DNA of 64,000 nt from Nocardioides allogilvus (lineage in GTDB: Bacteria > Actinomycetota > Actinomycetes > Propionibacteriales > Nocardioidaceae): positions 1-64,000 of the forward strand of contig NZ_PZYX01000004.1 of NCBI RefSeq assembly GCF_003047285.1, given 5' to 3'. The translations under genes and the position numbers were made by a program. This document shows, piece by piece, positions 1 through 10,059 of this stretch. The notes under the pieces are model-generated. The model saw only the letters and a program-made list of their open reading frames with translations, was not told where the DNA came from and ran no database searches. The number at the start of each line of letters is the position of its first letter. The stretch's first letter is position 1.

Positions 1-699
1 GCCGCCCACCAGCTCGCGCTCGGGTCGACCGACACCCTCGACGGCCGCCGAGCCACCGCCCTCGGCGACCTCGCCCGCCAACAGCTCGCCTTCGGGTTCA
101 GCGACGAAGACTCCGACCCGCCGCCAGACCGCACCCAGACACCACAGCCCGCACCCGCGACCACACAGATCGTGCTGCACGCCCACCTCTCGACCGACGC
201 GATCCTGCAGCGGCACCTGGGTGAAGGCCAGTGCCTGACCGGGACCCTCGAGCAGGTCGGCCACCGGGTCCTGACCGCAGAGCAGATCCGGGACTGGTGC
301 GGCCGCCCCGACGTCCAGGTCACGGTGCGGCCGGTGATCGACCTCCGGGAACGGCTCGAGACCACCGGCTACACACCGACCGACCGGATCCGTGACCACG
401 TCATCGCCCGCGACCGGACCTGCGTCTTCCCGTGGTGCGGACGCAACGCCAGACGCTGCGACCTCGACCACGTCATCCCGTATGACCACGGAGCACCCGA
501 TCGTGGTGGCACCACGTCGACCGACAACCTCGCCGCGCTCTGCCGGCGACATCACCGCCTCAAGACCAAGGGCCGCTGGTCCTACGCCATGACCGAGCCA
601 GGCGTGTTCGTCTGGACCAGCCCCCACGGCCACACCTACCTCCGCGACCGCACCGGCTCACGACCCATCGATCCCAACGCACACCCACCCGACCACTGA
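1..699 (+). CDS. DUF222/HNH endonuclease-type protein (13E12 family), 5' end outside window
   Basis: The frame is already open at base 1, so only the last 232 residues are visible. The C-terminal part carries an HNH nuclease module: CVFPWCG (about 421-441) and CRRHHR (about 541-558) give zinc-type Cys/His pairs around the catalytic DLDHVIPYDHG segment (about 460-492). The Pro/Asp-rich stretch near 110-165 looks like a linker between the DUF222 region and the nuclease. The family is multicopy in high-GC actinobacteria, often close to mobile DNA, but no substrate or partner is established. No transposase or repeat is seen beside it here. Confidence 0.8.
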   Translation, partial: AAHQLALGSTDTLDGRRATALGDLARQQLAFGFSDEDSDPPPDRTQTPQPAPATTQIVLHAHLSTDAILQRHLGEGQCLTGTLEQVGHRVLTAEQIRDWCGRPDVQVTVRPVIDLRERLETTGYTPTDRIRDHVIARDRTCVFPWCGRNARRCDLDHVIPYDHGAPDRGGTTSTDNLAALCRRHHRLKTKGRWSYAMTEPGVFVWTSPHGHTYLRDRTGSRPIDPNAHPPDH

Positions 700-713
700 C
701 CACACAGCCCCAC

Positions 714-759
714 ACCCCGCAGGGCCTCGACAGCGTCAACCACCGAGACCATGCGGGGT
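714..759. terminator. weak inverted repeat after the HNH gene
   Basis: ACCCCGCA (714-721) and TGCGGGGT (752-759) are exact complements separated by 30 bases, lying between the ends of two convergent genes. The long loop and lack of a T run make termination uncertain. Confidence 0.25.
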
Positions 760-779
760 CACAGGCACGTCCGGGGGCA

Positions 780-1643
780 CTACTCGACCAACTGGGGTAC
801 CGCTTCGAGGACCTCGAGCGGCACTATGGCCGAGGCCACGCTCACCGTGCCGTCGACCGGGACGGGTTCACCGCCGTTCAGACTGGCCTTGGCACCCCAG
901 GTGATCGAGACGGACGCCTTGACGTCCTTCTTCGACGTGTAGGCGTGGGTGATCAACGTGGAGACGTCGACTCCCTCGGACCACGGCTTGCCTGCCCAGT
1001 CGGTCTTCAGTTCCTGCCCGTCTCCGAACTTCCAGGTGAAGGCCGTCGGGAAGATCTCGAAGACGACCTTGAACCCGGGTACCAGCGCGATCTCGCCAGT
1101 GGTGAACGGTTCGGCCTTCGTGGAGAAGATCGTGTCGAAGTTGACCAGCGTCTGGCCGCCGGGCGGCTGGACGGAGAGCTCGGCCGTCGGCGGCACGACG
1201 CTCTTGAAGGCCTCGAAGATCTGGCCGGCGGTGGGCGGGGTGGCTTTCGGCACCGTGGGGATGTCGGCGTCGCCGGGGCAAACACCCCTCGACTCCCCAC
1301 GCTCTCCACTGACGCTCAAGAAGTAGTACATCTTCTTGATGGATCCGTCCGCGCACATCTCATGGTCCGCACAGATCCCCTGGTTCTCACACGCATAGCC
1401 GTCGAATACCCAGGTGCCCGCAACCGCGGGCGGATCGCTGGAAGACGCGGAAGGGGGCGGAGTCTCATCTCCAGGCTCCATGTGGCCCTGGCAGACCAGG
1501 GCAATGGTGAACTCCGTCGGCGTCACGGACACATGGACGACGAAGCCATCAGGACACTTGAAGGGTTCCGCCCATGCAGGGGCTTGGAATGCGAATAGCG
1601 AGGCACACAATCCGGTCAGGACCAGAAGACCTCGCGTCAGCAT
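780..1643 (-). CDS. secreted PKD-like domain protein
   Basis: A 287-residue exported protein of unknown role. ATG at 1643 overlaps the TGA of the upstream lipoprotein gene (TGATG), so the two are probably translationally coupled. An in-frame extension to 1676 would bury the signal peptide. Residues 1-25 form a signal peptide (LVLTGLCASLFAF, then an Ala-rich cleavage site before EPFKCPDG). A Cys-rich segment near residues 80-125 (CENQGICADHEMC) could hold disulfides. The C-terminal half has PKD features: WKFGDG, then a HAY-type strand before SVSITW. PKD domains usually mediate extracellular contacts; this function is inferred. Confidence 0.7.
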   Translation of the reverse strand: MLTRGLLVLTGLCASLFAFQAPAWAEPFKCPDGFVVHVSVTPTEFTIALVCQGHMEPGDETPPPSASSSDPPAVAGTWVFDGYACENQGICADHEMCADGSIKKMYYFLSVSGERGESRGVCPGDADIPTVPKATPPTAGQIFEAFKSVVPPTAELSVQPPGGQTLVNFDTIFSTKAEPFTTGEIALVPGFKVVFEIFPTAFTWKFGDGQELKTDWAGKPWSEGVDVSTLITHAYTSKKDVKASVSITWGAKASLNGGEPVPVDGTVSVASAIVPLEVLEAVPQLVE

Positions 1644-2206
1644 CACTCCGGCTCCCCGACGTTGGTGATCGTCCATGCCTGGTTCTCGAAAGCAAGGAAG
1701 TAGCCCATGGTGACCTTCGCGCCGGGAAACCTATTGACGAGGTTTCCCGAATCATCGAGTTCATCGTGCGGGTATGACCTCGTGACGACTTCCGCGTAAG
1801 CGATCGTCCCGCTGTCGCCGACAATGTCGGCCTTCACGGATGCGACAGAATCACTTTTGCCTGTGAACGTGTGACCTTGCTTCAGGGTGGCCAGGAAGTA
1901 CTGGACTCCGCCATCGCAATAGGTGCAACTGTCCGAGTAGGCCAAACGTGCGGGTCGCGGATCTCCGGTTTCCCGGAGGTGGGCCACCATGTCCCAGAAG
2001 TGCCTGATCAAGGCTTCCGCGCCGGCCTTCGTCGGCTCCTTCGCCTCCGCCGGGATCGCGAGCGGATCGACGGTGGGCGTCGAGGACGGCGACGTCGTCG
2101 GCGAGGACGTGGTGGGCATGACCGGCTCCGGCTCCTCGTCGCTGCACCCGGCGACGAGGAGGAGCGGCACCACGACGGTGGCGGCGAGCAGGCGACGTAC
2201 GAGCAC
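1643..2206 (-). CDS. lipoprotein, DUF6318-like
   Basis: A 187-residue predicted lipoprotein. GTG at 2206 is chosen because GGAAGG lies 8 bases upstream and the start gives a proper signal peptide (RRLLAATVVVPLLLVAGC) whose lipobox VAGC places the lipidated Cys near residue 22. A Ser/Thr/Pro-rich linker follows (about residues 28-45). The folded part has W, Y and paired Cys residues (SCTYC) typical of DUF6318, a family of about 180 residues with unknown function. A much longer in-frame extension to 2719 has no signal peptide and is rejected. It is the first gene of a two-gene operon with the PKD protein. Confidence 0.7.
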   Translation of the reverse strand: MLVRRLLAATVVVPLLLVAGCSDEEPEPVMPTTSSPTTSPSSTPTVDPLAIPAEAKEPTKAGAEALIRHFWDMVAHLRETGDPRPARLAYSDSCTYCDGGVQYFLATLKQGHTFTGKSDSVASVKADIVGDSGTIAYAEVVTRSYPHDELDDSGNLVNRFPGAKVTMGYFLAFENQAWTITNVGEPE

Positions 2207-2325
2207 GAGCGGATCCTTCCGAGACGGCGGCCCCCGATGAACCCGCCGCTCGAAGCGTAGGCGGACGATCTGCCCGTCGCCAACGCCCGACGTCGCCCTG
2301 TGGACAACGGCACACCCAGGAAACG

Positions 2326-2365
2326 GTGCTGGATCGTCCCCCCGCAGGTGCGGGTGATCCAGCAC
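2326..2365. repeat. nested inverted repeat between divergent genes
   Basis: GTGCTGGATC (2326-2335) pairs exactly with GATCCAGCAC (2356-2365). Inside it CCCGCA (2341-2346) pairs with TGCGGG (2349-2354). It sits between the lipoprotein gene (minus) and the DUF4032 gene (plus) and upstream of the latter's likely -10 element at 2396. It is therefore more likely a DNA-level site than a 5'-leader hairpin. Confidence 0.5.
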
Positions 2366-2408
2366 TGTCACGTGCCAGCGAGCGGGCGATGCGAGTAGGT
2401 TCGCGCCC

Positions 2409-3620
2409 ATGGCCCTGCGCATCGTCGCGAGTCGGCCCGACCCCGCGATCATCACGCTCCCGTGGTCGACCCCGCTCGAGGAGTGGACCGACGACCACGT
2501 CGTCCCGCTGCCGCGCGGCCTCTCGCGCCACGTCGTGCGGATCGTGCGCCTGAAGGACCGGACGTATGCGATCAAGGAGACGCAGGAGGACATCGCCTTC
2601 CGTGAGTACCGCCTGCTGCGCGACCTCCAGCGCGAGGGCCTGCCCGCCGTCGTGCCGCAGGGAGTGGTCGCGGGTCGGGTCGACCAGCAGGGCCAGGAGC
2701 TCCCGGCGACCTTGATCACCGAGCACCTCCGCTTCTCGCTCCCCTACCGCAGCCTCTTCGCCCACGGCATGACCGCGGACAACCTGCCGAGCCTGGTCGA
2801 CGCGATCGTCGTGCTGCTCGTGCGGTTGCACCTGGCCGGCTTCTTCTGGGGCGATGTGTCGCTGTCCAACGTGCTCTTCCGCCGCAGCGCCGGCGGCTTC
2901 TCGGCCTACCTCGTCGACGCCGAGACCGGCGAGCTCCACGACGAGGTCGGCGAGCGCATGCGCGAGCACGACGTCACCCTCGGCTGCGAGAACATCTTCG
3001 CCGAGCTGATGGACCTGCAGGCCAGCGGCGCCGTCGGCACCGAGGTCGACGGGTTCGCCGTCATCACCCGGTTGCGTGAGCAGTACGCCGCCCTGTGGGC
3101 CGAGCTCACGGACGTGGAGGAGTTCAGCGCGAGCGAGATGTGGCGCATCGAGAGCCGGATCGAACGTCTCAACGACCTCGGCTTCGACGTCGACGAGCTC
3201 GACATCGTCACCGACTTCGACGGTGACCAGATCCGCATCCAGCCGAAGGTCGTCGAGCTCGGGCACCACCGCCGCGAGCTGCAGGCGCTCACCGGCATGA
3301 CCGTCGAGGATGCACAGGCCAGACGGTTGCTGAACGACCTGGCGGCGTACACGGCGCACTTCGACCTCGGCCGCGAGGACAGGCACCTGGTCGCCAACAA
3401 GTGGCTGACCGAGGTCTACGAGCCGATCATGGCGATGATCCCACCCGATGCCCGCGGCAAGCTCGAACCGGCCGAGGTCTTCCACGAGGTCCTCGTGCAC
3501 CGGTGGTACCTCTCCGAGCAGGCCGGTGAGGAGGTCGGCATCTTCGAGACCGCGCGCGACTACATCGACACGGTCCTCACCACCAAGCCCGACGAGATCA
3601 TCGCCGCGACCGACGAGTAG
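2409..3620 (+). CDS. DUF4032 protein with kinase-like N-terminal half
   Basis: A 403-residue cytoplasmic protein. The N-terminal half resembles a lipopolysaccharide-kinase-type fold: AIKETQED supplies a candidate ATP-binding Lys, FFWGDVSLSNVLF is in the place of the catalytic loop (D and N present), and YLVDAETGE resembles the metal-binding segment. The rest is the DUF4032 region. TAGGTT at 2396-2401 lies 7 bases before ATG and no ribosome binding site is seen, so the message is probably leaderless. The phosphate acceptor is unknown; kinase activity is inferred from motif spacing only. Confidence 0.75.
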   Translation: MALRIVASRPDPAIITLPWSTPLEEWTDDHVVPLPRGLSRHVVRIVRLKDRTYAIKETQEDIAFREYRLLRDLQREGLPAVVPQGVVAGRVDQQGQELPATLITEHLRFSLPYRSLFAHGMTADNLPSLVDAIVVLLVRLHLAGFFWGDVSLSNVLFRRSAGGFSAYLVDAETGELHDEVGERMREHDVTLGCENIFAELMDLQASGAVGTEVDGFAVITRLREQYAALWAELTDVEEFSASEMWRIESRIERLNDLGFDVDELDIVTDFDGDQIRIQPKVVELGHHRRELQALTGMTVEDAQARRLLNDLAAYTAHFDLGREDRHLVANKWLTEVYEPIMAMIPPDARGKLEPAEVFHEVLVHRWYLSEQAGEEVGIFETARDYIDTVLTTKPDEIIAATDE

Positions 3621-3667
3621 CAGCGCGCGAGCGCCACCACAGGGTTCCACCGCCTACGCTCCCAGCC

Positions 3668-4861
3668 ATGACGCGCTCCACTCCCCGGCCCCTCGTCGCG
3701 GACGACCTGCCCCAGAGCCTGGCCCTGGGCAGGGAGGCGTTCGGCGACTTCCCGGCAGGCTTCACGCCGCCCGACCCGGCCGACTACCCGCCGCCCGGTC
3801 GCCACAACTGGGGCACCTTCGACGGCGACGTCCTGGCGGCCAAGGTGACAGGGCGCGAGTTCCACTCGTGGTTCCACGGCCGACAGGTCCCGACCAACGG
3901 CATCGCCAGCGTGACGGTGTCGGCCGAGCACCGCGGTGCGGGCCTGCTCGACGACCTGATGGCCGCTGTCCTCGAGGAGGGCCTGCGCGAGCGCGGCGAG
4001 GTCATCTCCACGCTGTTCCCGACCGCACCGGGGATCTACCGCCGCTACGGCTACGAGCTGGTCTCCTCCTACGACACCGTCGAGATCGCGACCTCCCGGC
4101 TCGCCGCCGTGCCCCGGCCCGGGTCCACGACGACCCGGCGGGCCACGGCCGACGACTTCGATGCCGTACGGCGGGTCTACGCGACCTGGGCAGCGGCCCA
4201 GAACGGTCCGCTGACCCGGGAGGGGGCGTCCTTCCCCGCCGGTGCGGAGGCGGTCATCGGCGCCTTCACCGGCGTCACGCTCGCCGAGGCGGACGGCGAG
4301 GTCGTCGGCTACGCGACCTGGAACCGCGGCAGCGGCTACGACTCCGCGGCGACCCTCGAGATCGCCGACCTGGTCGCGCTCACCCGCGACGCGTCACTGG
4401 CGCTGTGGCGGATGTTCGCCTCCTTCGCCACCGTCACCGGCCACGTCCGGCTGCTCACCTCCGGCCGCGACGCCGCGCGCCTGGTGCTGCCCTTCGCCGA
4501 CTGGCCGGTCGTGCACAGCCACCCCTACATGCTCCGCGTCCACGACGTCCCCGGCGCCTTCTCGGGGCTGCCCGCGATCCGCTCGGCGGCCGAGCCGATC
4601 CGCTTCTCCGTCGCCGGCGACCTCCTGGGATCGACCAACGGCGACTGGACCCTGACCGTCGACGACGCCGTCACGACCTGCACCCCCGGCTCCCCCGGCG
4701 GCCCGACGTTCGCGCCGCGCGGACTGGCCCTCTTCTATGCCGGTACGGCGACCTGTGCCGACCTGCGGATGGCGGGCCTGCTCACCGGCGACCCGGGACA
4801 CGACCGCGCCCTCGACGCGCTCCTCGGCGGCCGCCAGCTGCACATCCGCGACTACTTCTAG
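3668..4861 (+). CDS. Eis-type GNAT N-acetyltransferase
   Basis: A 397-residue GNAT protein of the Eis family (tandem GNAT domains plus an SCP2-like C-terminal domain, usual length about 400). The first GNAT domain carries the acetyl-CoA-binding region SVTVSAEHRGAGLLDDL. FAPRGLALFYAG and the terminal RDYF match Eis ends, where the C-terminal Phe carboxylate is catalytic. Eis enzymes acetylate amines, including aminoglycosides in mycobacteria; the natural substrate here is unknown. TACGCT at 3655-3660, 7 bases before ATG, suggests a leaderless transcript. It converges with the metallophosphoesterase gene, 4 bases away. Confidence 0.8.
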   Translation: MTRSTPRPLVADDLPQSLALGREAFGDFPAGFTPPDPADYPPPGRHNWGTFDGDVLAAKVTGREFHSWFHGRQVPTNGIASVTVSAEHRGAGLLDDLMAAVLEEGLRERGEVISTLFPTAPGIYRRYGYELVSSYDTVEIATSRLAAVPRPGSTTTRRATADDFDAVRRVYATWAAAQNGPLTREGASFPAGAEAVIGAFTGVTLAEADGEVVGYATWNRGSGYDSAATLEIADLVALTRDASLALWRMFASFATVTGHVRLLTSGRDAARLVLPFADWPVVHSHPYMLRVHDVPGAFSGLPAIRSAAEPIRFSVAGDLLGSTNGDWTLTVDDAVTTCTPGSPGGPTFAPRGLALFYAGTATCADLRMAGLLTGDPGHDRALDALLGGRQLHIRDYF

Positions 4862-4865
4862 ACCT

Positions 4866-6395
4866 CTACTCCTCGTCGGGCTCGTCCAGCCCCAGCTCGG
4901 CATACGGCCCGATCACGAACACCCCGTCGGTGCGCAGCCGCACCCACTGCGTGCCCACCGGGCGGCCGTCGCGGTAGGTCACGAGCGTGACGTCGGCGTC
5001 GCGGCGCGGCTTGCTGCCGATCGCGATGGCGTAGGCCGCCCCGCCGGTCGTGCCGTTGGTGATGCGGTAGCCGTTGCGGCCGTTCTCGCCGAGGACCTCG
5101 GTCGGGCCGTCCTGCACGTGCGTGTGCCCACCCACGACGAGGTCGACACAGCCGCGCGTCAGCGCCTCGCGGCCGAGGTTGGCGTCATGGACCAGCAGCG
5201 TCGAGATCCGTTCGCCGTCCTGGTCGCACGCCGCGTCGGCGAGCCGCTCGCCGACCTCGGTGAAGCTCAGGCCGGTCTCGTCGCGCCAGTTGCCCAGCCC
5301 GCTCGACCGCGGGTCGTCGACGCCGAGCAGCAGCCCGCCCCAGGGCGCCTCCACCGGCGCTTCCTCGAGCATCGTCCAGCCGAGGTCGTCGAGGTAGTCG
5401 GTCACGAAGGGGCCGTTGTCGTGGTTGCCCGCCACGGCGAAGCGGTCGAGGTCGTCGAAGGTCCGGTCGAGCGAGTCGAGGCTGAAGGCCTCCCACGGCT
5501 GGCCGGTCGAGGTGTCGTCCCCGGCGTCGAGCACGACGCTCGCGCCCGCCTGGTCGCCGATGGCGCGCGCGACGCGGTCCATGCCGATGTTGTCGTGCCG
5601 GTCGCTCACGACCAGGGCCACGGTCTCGTCGTCGTCCGGCTCGTTCAGCTCGAGCGACTCGGCCTCCTCGGCCGCCGCGTCGTAGAACTCCTTGCTCTTG
5701 TCGTAGGTGTCGACGGCGCTCTGGATCAGCCGCTGCGTCTGCACCGTGGTCGGGCTGTTGCGGATCTCGATGCCCGCCGCCTCCTCCGGCACGGGGAAGC
5801 CGGCCATGAAGGTCTCGAGCGGCTCCCACTCCCCTTGCGCCTCCTGGGTGTCCTCGTCGGAGGCCCAGGGCTGCCAGAGGAACAACGGCACGGTCAGCAG
5901 GAGTACGCCGCCGAGGACTCCCTTCCGGGTCCGCACTCCGCGGAAGAGCTGGCCGCGCCGGTGCGGGCCGAGCAGCCACCAGGTCGCGAGCGGCACCAGG
6001 CCGAGCGCGAGCCCGCGCAGGGCGGCCGAGGAGGCCATGTCGCGGACCGCGTCGCTGACCTTGGCGACCTGCGAGTCGGGCTCGCTGGCGATGAAGGCGT
6101 AGCGCGCGAAGAGCTCCTCGACCGACTCGGTCTGGGTCTTGCCCAGCACCAGGTCGACCCCGACCGGACCGCCCGAGGCTCGCCGGACGTCGGGCAGCAG
6201 CGGGCCCGTCCGCAGCGAGACCTGGCCGTCGAAGGTCGGGGTCACCACCGCGTCGTGGCTCGCGACGACGACCGTGCGGCTGTCCCCGAGGAAGAACGCC
6301 AGCCCGGACGAGACCCCGACGGTGAGGCACACCGCCGTGAGGACGAGCCCGGTCAGGGCCCGCCGCGTGCTAGCTCCGGGCCTGCGCAATCGCAT
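4866..6395 (-). CDS. membrane-anchored metallophosphoesterase
   Basis: A 509-residue calcineurin-like phosphoesterase. Membrane segments are near residues 15-37, 120-140 and 158-173. The catalytic domain follows with metal-binding motifs in the usual order: SDRHDN (about 262, in place of the usual DxH), GDD (about 291), AGNHDN (about 320) and GGHTHVQ (about 418). It hydrolyses a phosphoester whose identity cannot be read from sequence. ATG at 6395 overlaps the last 26 bases of rlmB, giving an rlmB-linked operon tail. The first motif (SDRHDN) differs from classical D-x-H and could be a family variant. Confidence 0.8.
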   Translation of the reverse strand: MRLRRPGASTRRALTGLVLTAVCLTVGVSSGLAFFLGDSRTVVVASHDAVVTPTFDGQVSLRTGPLLPDVRRASGGPVGVDLVLGKTQTESVEELFARYAFIASEPDSQVAKVSDAVRDMASSAALRGLALGLVPLATWWLLGPHRRGQLFRGVRTRKGVLGGVLLLTVPLFLWQPWASDEDTQEAQGEWEPLETFMAGFPVPEEAAGIEIRNSPTTVQTQRLIQSAVDTYDKSKEFYDAAAEEAESLELNEPDDDETVALVVSDRHDNIGMDRVARAIGDQAGASVVLDAGDDTSTGQPWEAFSLDSLDRTFDDLDRFAVAGNHDNGPFVTDYLDDLGWTMLEEAPVEAPWGGLLLGVDDPRSSGLGNWRDETGLSFTEVGERLADAACDQDGERISTLLVHDANLGREALTRGCVDLVVGGHTHVQDGPTEVLGENGRNGYRITNGTTGGAAYAIAIGSKPRRDADVTLVTYRDGRPVGTQWVRLRTDGVFVIGPYAELGLDEPDEE

Positions 6396-7329
6396 ACAGG
6401 GTCACCGACGCCGCGACTCCGGCATTGAGCGACTCGAGCTGGTTGGCCATGGGGATCGAGACGAGCGCGTCGCACGTCTCCGACACGAGCCGGCCCAGTC
6501 CCTTGCCCTCGGAGCCGACCACGACGACCAGCGGTCCGGTGGCCAGGCCGTCGGCAGCGACCAGCTCAGGGAGCGAGATCTCGCCGTCGGCAGCGAGCCC
6601 GACGACCATGCACCCGGCTTCCTGGAGGGCCTTGAGCTGCCGCACGAGGTTGACCGTCTGCGCGATCGGGATGCGGGCGGCGGCGCCGGCGCTCGACTTC
6701 CACGCGGCGGCGGTCATGCCCGCGGCGCGACGCTCGGGGATCAGCACGCCGTGTGCACCGAAGCCGGACGCCGAGCGAACGACGGCACCCAGGTTGCGGG
6801 GGTCGGTGACCGAGTCGAGCGCCACGATCAGCGCCTTCTCACCGGCGTCGGCGGCCCGCTGGAGCAGGTCGTCGGCGTGGGCGTACTCGTAGGACGGCAG
6901 CCGGGCCGCGAGGCCCTGGTGCACGGCGCCCGCGGTCATCCGGTCGAGCTCGGCGCGGGTGACCTCGAGCAGCGGATAGCCGTGCTCGGCCGCCATCTTG
7001 AACGCGTCGCGCAGTCGTCCGTCGCGCTCGGCTCCCTCGGCGACGTACACAGCCGTCACGGGGATGCCGGCGGTGAGGACCTCGACGACGGAGTTGCGAC
7101 CGGCCACCCACTCGGCGTCGGTCGACTTGGTCGTGCGGCGCTTCGGGCGCACCGTCTCCACCCGCTCGGCGCGCTTCGCCGACTTGTGGGCCTTGTGGTA
7201 GGGCCGGTCCTTGGCCGGGGGCGTCGGGCCCTTGCCCTCGAGGCCGCGACGGACCTGTCCGCCGGAACCGACGGTCGCGCCCTTGCCGCCCTTGCGGACC
7301 GAACCCTTGCGCTGAGAATTACCAGCCAT
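6370..7329 (-). CDS. rlmB: RlmB-type 23S rRNA 2'-O-methyltransferase (SPOUT)
   Basis: A 319-residue TrmH/SpoU methyltransferase that methylates a ribose in 23S rRNA (G2251 in E. coli). The basic N-terminal tail (residues 1-75) precedes the substrate-binding domain ([12 protein letters not shown]) and the knotted SAM domain with [25 protein letters not shown] and [16 protein letters not shown] at 7329 has GGAG 8 bases upstream and follows the cysS stop by one base; a longer in-frame extension to 7608 is rejected. The cysS-rlmB pairing is conserved in actinobacteria. Confidence 0.9.
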   Translation of the reverse strand: MAGNSQRKGSVRKGGKGATVGSGGQVRRGLEGKGPTPPAKDRPYHKAHKSAKRAERVETVRPKRRTTKSTDAEWVAGRNSVVEVLTAGIPVTAVYVAEGAERDGRLRDAFKMAAEHGYPLLEVTRAELDRMTAGAVHQGLAARLPSYEYAHADDLLQRAADAGEKALIVALDSVTDPRNLGAVVRSASGFGAHGVLIPERRAAGMTAAAWKSSAGAAARIPIAQTVNLVRQLKALQEAGCMVVGLAADGEISLPELVAADGLATGPLVVVVGSEGKGLGRLVSETCDALVSIPMANQLESLNAGVAASVTLYAIAQARS

Positions 7330-7330
7330 T

Positions 7331-8746
7331 TCAAATGCTCCACTTCGGCCCTGAGGGCGTGTCTTCGATCTCGATGCCGGCCGCCTTGATGCGGTCGCGG
7401 ATCGCGTCCGCCCGGGCCCAGTCCTTGTCGGCTCGCGCGGTGGCGCGGTCTTCGAGCAGTGCGGTGATGAGTACGTCGACGGCGCCGCGCAGCTTCTCGT
7501 CGTCGGCGCCACCCGTGGTCGTCCAGCCCGGGTCGGCCGGGTCGAGGCCGAGCACGTCGAGCATGGCGCGCACGGAGGCGGCGTTGCCGCGCAGGGCGTC
7601 GGCGTCACCGCCCTCGGTGAGCAGCTTGTTGCCCTCGCGGACGACGTCGTGGATGGCGGCGACGGCGGCGGGGGTGCCGAGGTCGTCGTCCATCGCCTCG
7701 ATGAACTCCGAGCACAGCATCCCGCCGGTCGGCACCTCGCCGCCGAGGGACGTTGCTGCTCGCTCGAGGAAGTTCTCGATCCGCCGGAACCCGACTGCCG
7801 CCTCGTCGAGCGCCTCGAAGCTGAACTCGACGTGGGAGCGGTAGTGGGCGGAGACCATGTAGAAGCGCAGCTCGATGCCGCGCACGCGCTTGAGCACCTC
7901 GGGCACGAGCAGCGAGTTGCCGAGCGACTTGCTCATCTTCTCGCCGGCGGTGGTGATCCAGGCGTTGTGCAGCCAGTAGGACGCGAACGGCAGTCCCGCG
8001 GCGCGCGACTGGGCCTGCTCGTTCTCGTGGTGCGGGAAGCGCAAGTCGACGCCGCCACCGTGGATGTCGAAGGCGGGGCCGAGGTACTTGCTCGCCATCG
8101 CCGAGCACTCGATGTGCCAGCCGGGACGGCCCTTGCCCCACGGGCTGGGCCACGCCGCGGACTCCGGCTCGGAGGGCTTGTAGCCCTTCCACAGCGCGAA
8201 GTCGCGGGGGTCGCGCTTGCCGCGCGGGTCGGCGTCGGTCGCCGGTTCCATGTCGTCGATGCCTTGCCGGGTCAGCTCGCCGTACGACGGCCAGGAGCGC
8301 ACGTCGAAGTAGACGTCGCCCGAACCGTCCGCCGCGGGATAGGCGTGGCCACGCTCGATCAGGATCGAGATGAGCTCGATCATCTCCGGGACCGTGCCGG
8401 TCGCGCCGGGCTCGTAGGTCGGCGGCAGCACGTTGATCGAGGCCAGCGCGGTGGTCAGCTCGGCGTGCATCGCGAAGGCGAGGTTGTACCAGGGGCGGCC
8501 CTGCTCGGCGGCCTTGGCGAGGATCTTGTCGTCGATGTCGGTGACGTTGCGGATGAAGTGCACGTCGTAGCCGTTCGCCGTCAGCCAGCGCCGCAGCACG
8601 TCGAAGTTGACCGCCGATCGCACGTGCCCGACGTGCGGCTCCGACTGCACGGTGAGTCCACAGACGTAGATGCCCGCCTTCCCCTCCTCGAGGGGAACGA
8701 AGTCACGAACTTCGCGGGTCGCAGTGTCATGGAGGCGCAGGGTCAC
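7331..8746 (-). CDS. cysS: cysteinyl-tRNA synthetase
   Basis: A 471-residue class I synthetase that charges tRNA-Cys, of normal length. [16 protein letters not shown] contains the zinc-ligand Cys and the HIGH-type motif, [10 protein letters not shown] and [15 protein letters not shown] are the typical CysRS zinc and active-site segments, and KMSKS is present in [13 protein letters not shown] at 8746 is preceded at 6 bases by TAGACT (minus strand, 8753-8758), so transcription is probably leaderless from this start. It leads the operon cysS-rlmB-metallophosphoesterase. Confidence 0.95.
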   Translation of the reverse strand: MTLRLHDTATREVRDFVPLEEGKAGIYVCGLTVQSEPHVGHVRSAVNFDVLRRWLTANGYDVHFIRNVTDIDDKILAKAAEQGRPWYNLAFAMHAELTTALASINVLPPTYEPGATGTVPEMIELISILIERGHAYPAADGSGDVYFDVRSWPSYGELTRQGIDDMEPATDADPRGKRDPRDFALWKGYKPSEPESAAWPSPWGKGRPGWHIECSAMASKYLGPAFDIHGGGVDLRFPHHENEQAQSRAAGLPFASYWLHNAWITTAGEKMSKSLGNSLLVPEVLKRVRGIELRFYMVSAHYRSHVEFSFEALDEAAVGFRRIENFLERAATSLGGEVPTGGMLCSEFIEAMDDDLGTPAAVAAIHDVVREGNKLLTEGGDADALRGNAASVRAMLDVLGLDPADPGWTTTGGADDEKLRGAVDVLITALLEDRATARADKDWARADAIRDRIKAAGIEIEDTPSGPKWSI

Positions 8747-8828
8747 CCGCCAAGTCTAGGGGCGCACGCCCCTCTGGCCTGATTCCCCGGGGCGTGTGAC
8801 TCATGGGACAAAAGTGACGTCGGCGGGT

Positions 8829-8834
8829 TACCGT
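8829..8834 (+). promoter_or_regulatory. -10 hexamer deciding the C39-like peptidase start
   Basis: TACCGT is followed by 6 bases and GTG at 8841. The in-frame alternatives at 8796 and 8814 lie upstream of this hexamer and lack comparable signals. Confidence 0.5.
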
Positions 8835-8840
8835 CTCCGG

Positions 8841-10046
8841 GTGGTACGTCGCAGCGCTCTCGCCCCCGTCCTCGTCCTGCTCGCCGGTTCGCTCGCGGCC
8901 GTCGGTCCGGCGCACGCCGGCGACCCCCAGGCACGCCGCGCCTCCTCCAGCATCGCGAACACCTCGTGGTCCACGGGCGCCCAGTGGCGCGCCGGGGAGC
9001 TCAAGGGCCTCCGCGTCCGGGCCGGCTCCCTCGTCGTGAAGAAGCCGCGCACCGGGAAGCTCGGCGGCCGCGCCTACCAGGTCGGCACCTGGACCTCCCC
9101 GTGGGCGGCTCCCGGCTTCGGCCTGACCCAGCTGATCCCGAGCTGGGAGGCCGTGACCGAGGGCGACTCGGTGGTGAAGGTGCAGGTCCGCGGCCAGGCC
9201 GCCGACGGCACCGTCTCCAGCTGGGACTCCATGGCCGAGTGGACGCTGGACAACCCCGCCCTGCGGCGCCGCTCCCTCGGCAGCCAGGCCGACGACCTCG
9301 GGCGGGTCAGCGTCGACACCTGGCAGGCCGCGACCGCGATCACCCAGTGGCAGGTCCGGGTCAGGCTCTACCGCAACGCCACCAGCAAGCCGCTCGTGCG
9401 CCTCGATCGCGTCGGCGCGATGGCCAGCGCGCTCGTGCCCCGGGGCAGCGCCCCGACGTCGGCTCCGGGCCCGGCGGCCGGGACCGTCCTCGACGTGCCG
9501 ACGTTCTCCCAGATGACGCACTCGGGCCACTACCCGCAGTGGGGTGGCGGCGGCGAGGCCTGGTGCTCGCCGACCTCGACCGCGATGGTGCTGGCCTACT
9601 ACGGCCTCCAACCGGGTCCGTTCCCCGACATCACGGCCGGCCACGCCGACCCGCAGGTCGACCACACCGCGCGCCTGGTCTTCGACCACGCCTACGACGG
9701 CACCGGCAACTGGGCCTTCAACACCGCCTACGCCAGCACCCTGACCGCCGGCGACGCCTACGTCACCCGCCTGCGCGACCTGCGCGCCGCGGAGGACTTC
9801 ATCCTCGCCGGCGTCCCCCTGGTCGCGTCGGTCGCCTTCGGGCGCAACCAGCTCACCGGCGCCCCGATCTCGGCCAGCAACGGTCACCTGATGGTGATCG
9901 TCGGGTTCGAGGCCGACGGCGACGTCGTCGTCAACGACCCGGCGGGCGCGAGCAACAGCGCCGTACGCCGTGTCTATGACCGCGACGAGTTCGAGGACAT
10001 CTGGATCAACGCCAGCGGAGGCGTCGTCTACGTCATCAACCGCTGA
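8841..10046 (+). CDS. secreted C39-like cysteine peptidase domain protein
   Basis: A 401-residue exported protein. From GTG 8841 the N-terminus is RRSALAPVLVLLAGSLAAV followed by an Ala-rich cleavage site, a clear signal peptide. Residues about 30-210 form a beta-rich domain found in front of actinobacterial C39-like peptidases. The papain-like domain has AWCSPTSTAMVLAYYG (nucleophile Cys), SNGHLMVIVGF (His) and VVVNDPAG (third residue). Unlike bacteriocin-transporter C39 domains it is not fused to an ABC transporter, so cleavage of cell-wall or extracellular peptides is inferred. Confidence 0.75.
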   Translation: MVRRSALAPVLVLLAGSLAAVGPAHAGDPQARRASSSIANTSWSTGAQWRAGELKGLRVRAGSLVVKKPRTGKLGGRAYQVGTWTSPWAAPGFGLTQLIPSWEAVTEGDSVVKVQVRGQAADGTVSSWDSMAEWTLDNPALRRRSLGSQADDLGRVSVDTWQAATAITQWQVRVRLYRNATSKPLVRLDRVGAMASALVPRGSAPTSAPGPAAGTVLDVPTFSQMTHSGHYPQWGGGGEAWCSPTSTAMVLAYYGLQPGPFPDITAGHADPQVDHTARLVFDHAYDGTGNWAFNTAYASTLTAGDAYVTRLRDLRAAEDFILAGVPLVASVAFGRNQLTGAPISASNGHLMVIVGFEADGDVVVNDPAGASNSAVRRVYDRDEFEDIWINASGGVVYVINR

Positions 10047-10059
10047 CTAGGTTGAACGC

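Noticed and set aside
700..779. Small open frame continuing past the HNH gene (751-942)
   Set aside because: It mostly overlaps the PKD-protein gene in antisense and has no ribosome binding site or domain.
1851..3650. A 599-codon open frame on the minus strand opposite DUF4032
   Set aside because: It runs through the DUF6318 lipoprotein region in another frame and shows no recognisable domain; DUF4032 on the plus strand has clear motifs and a promoter signal.
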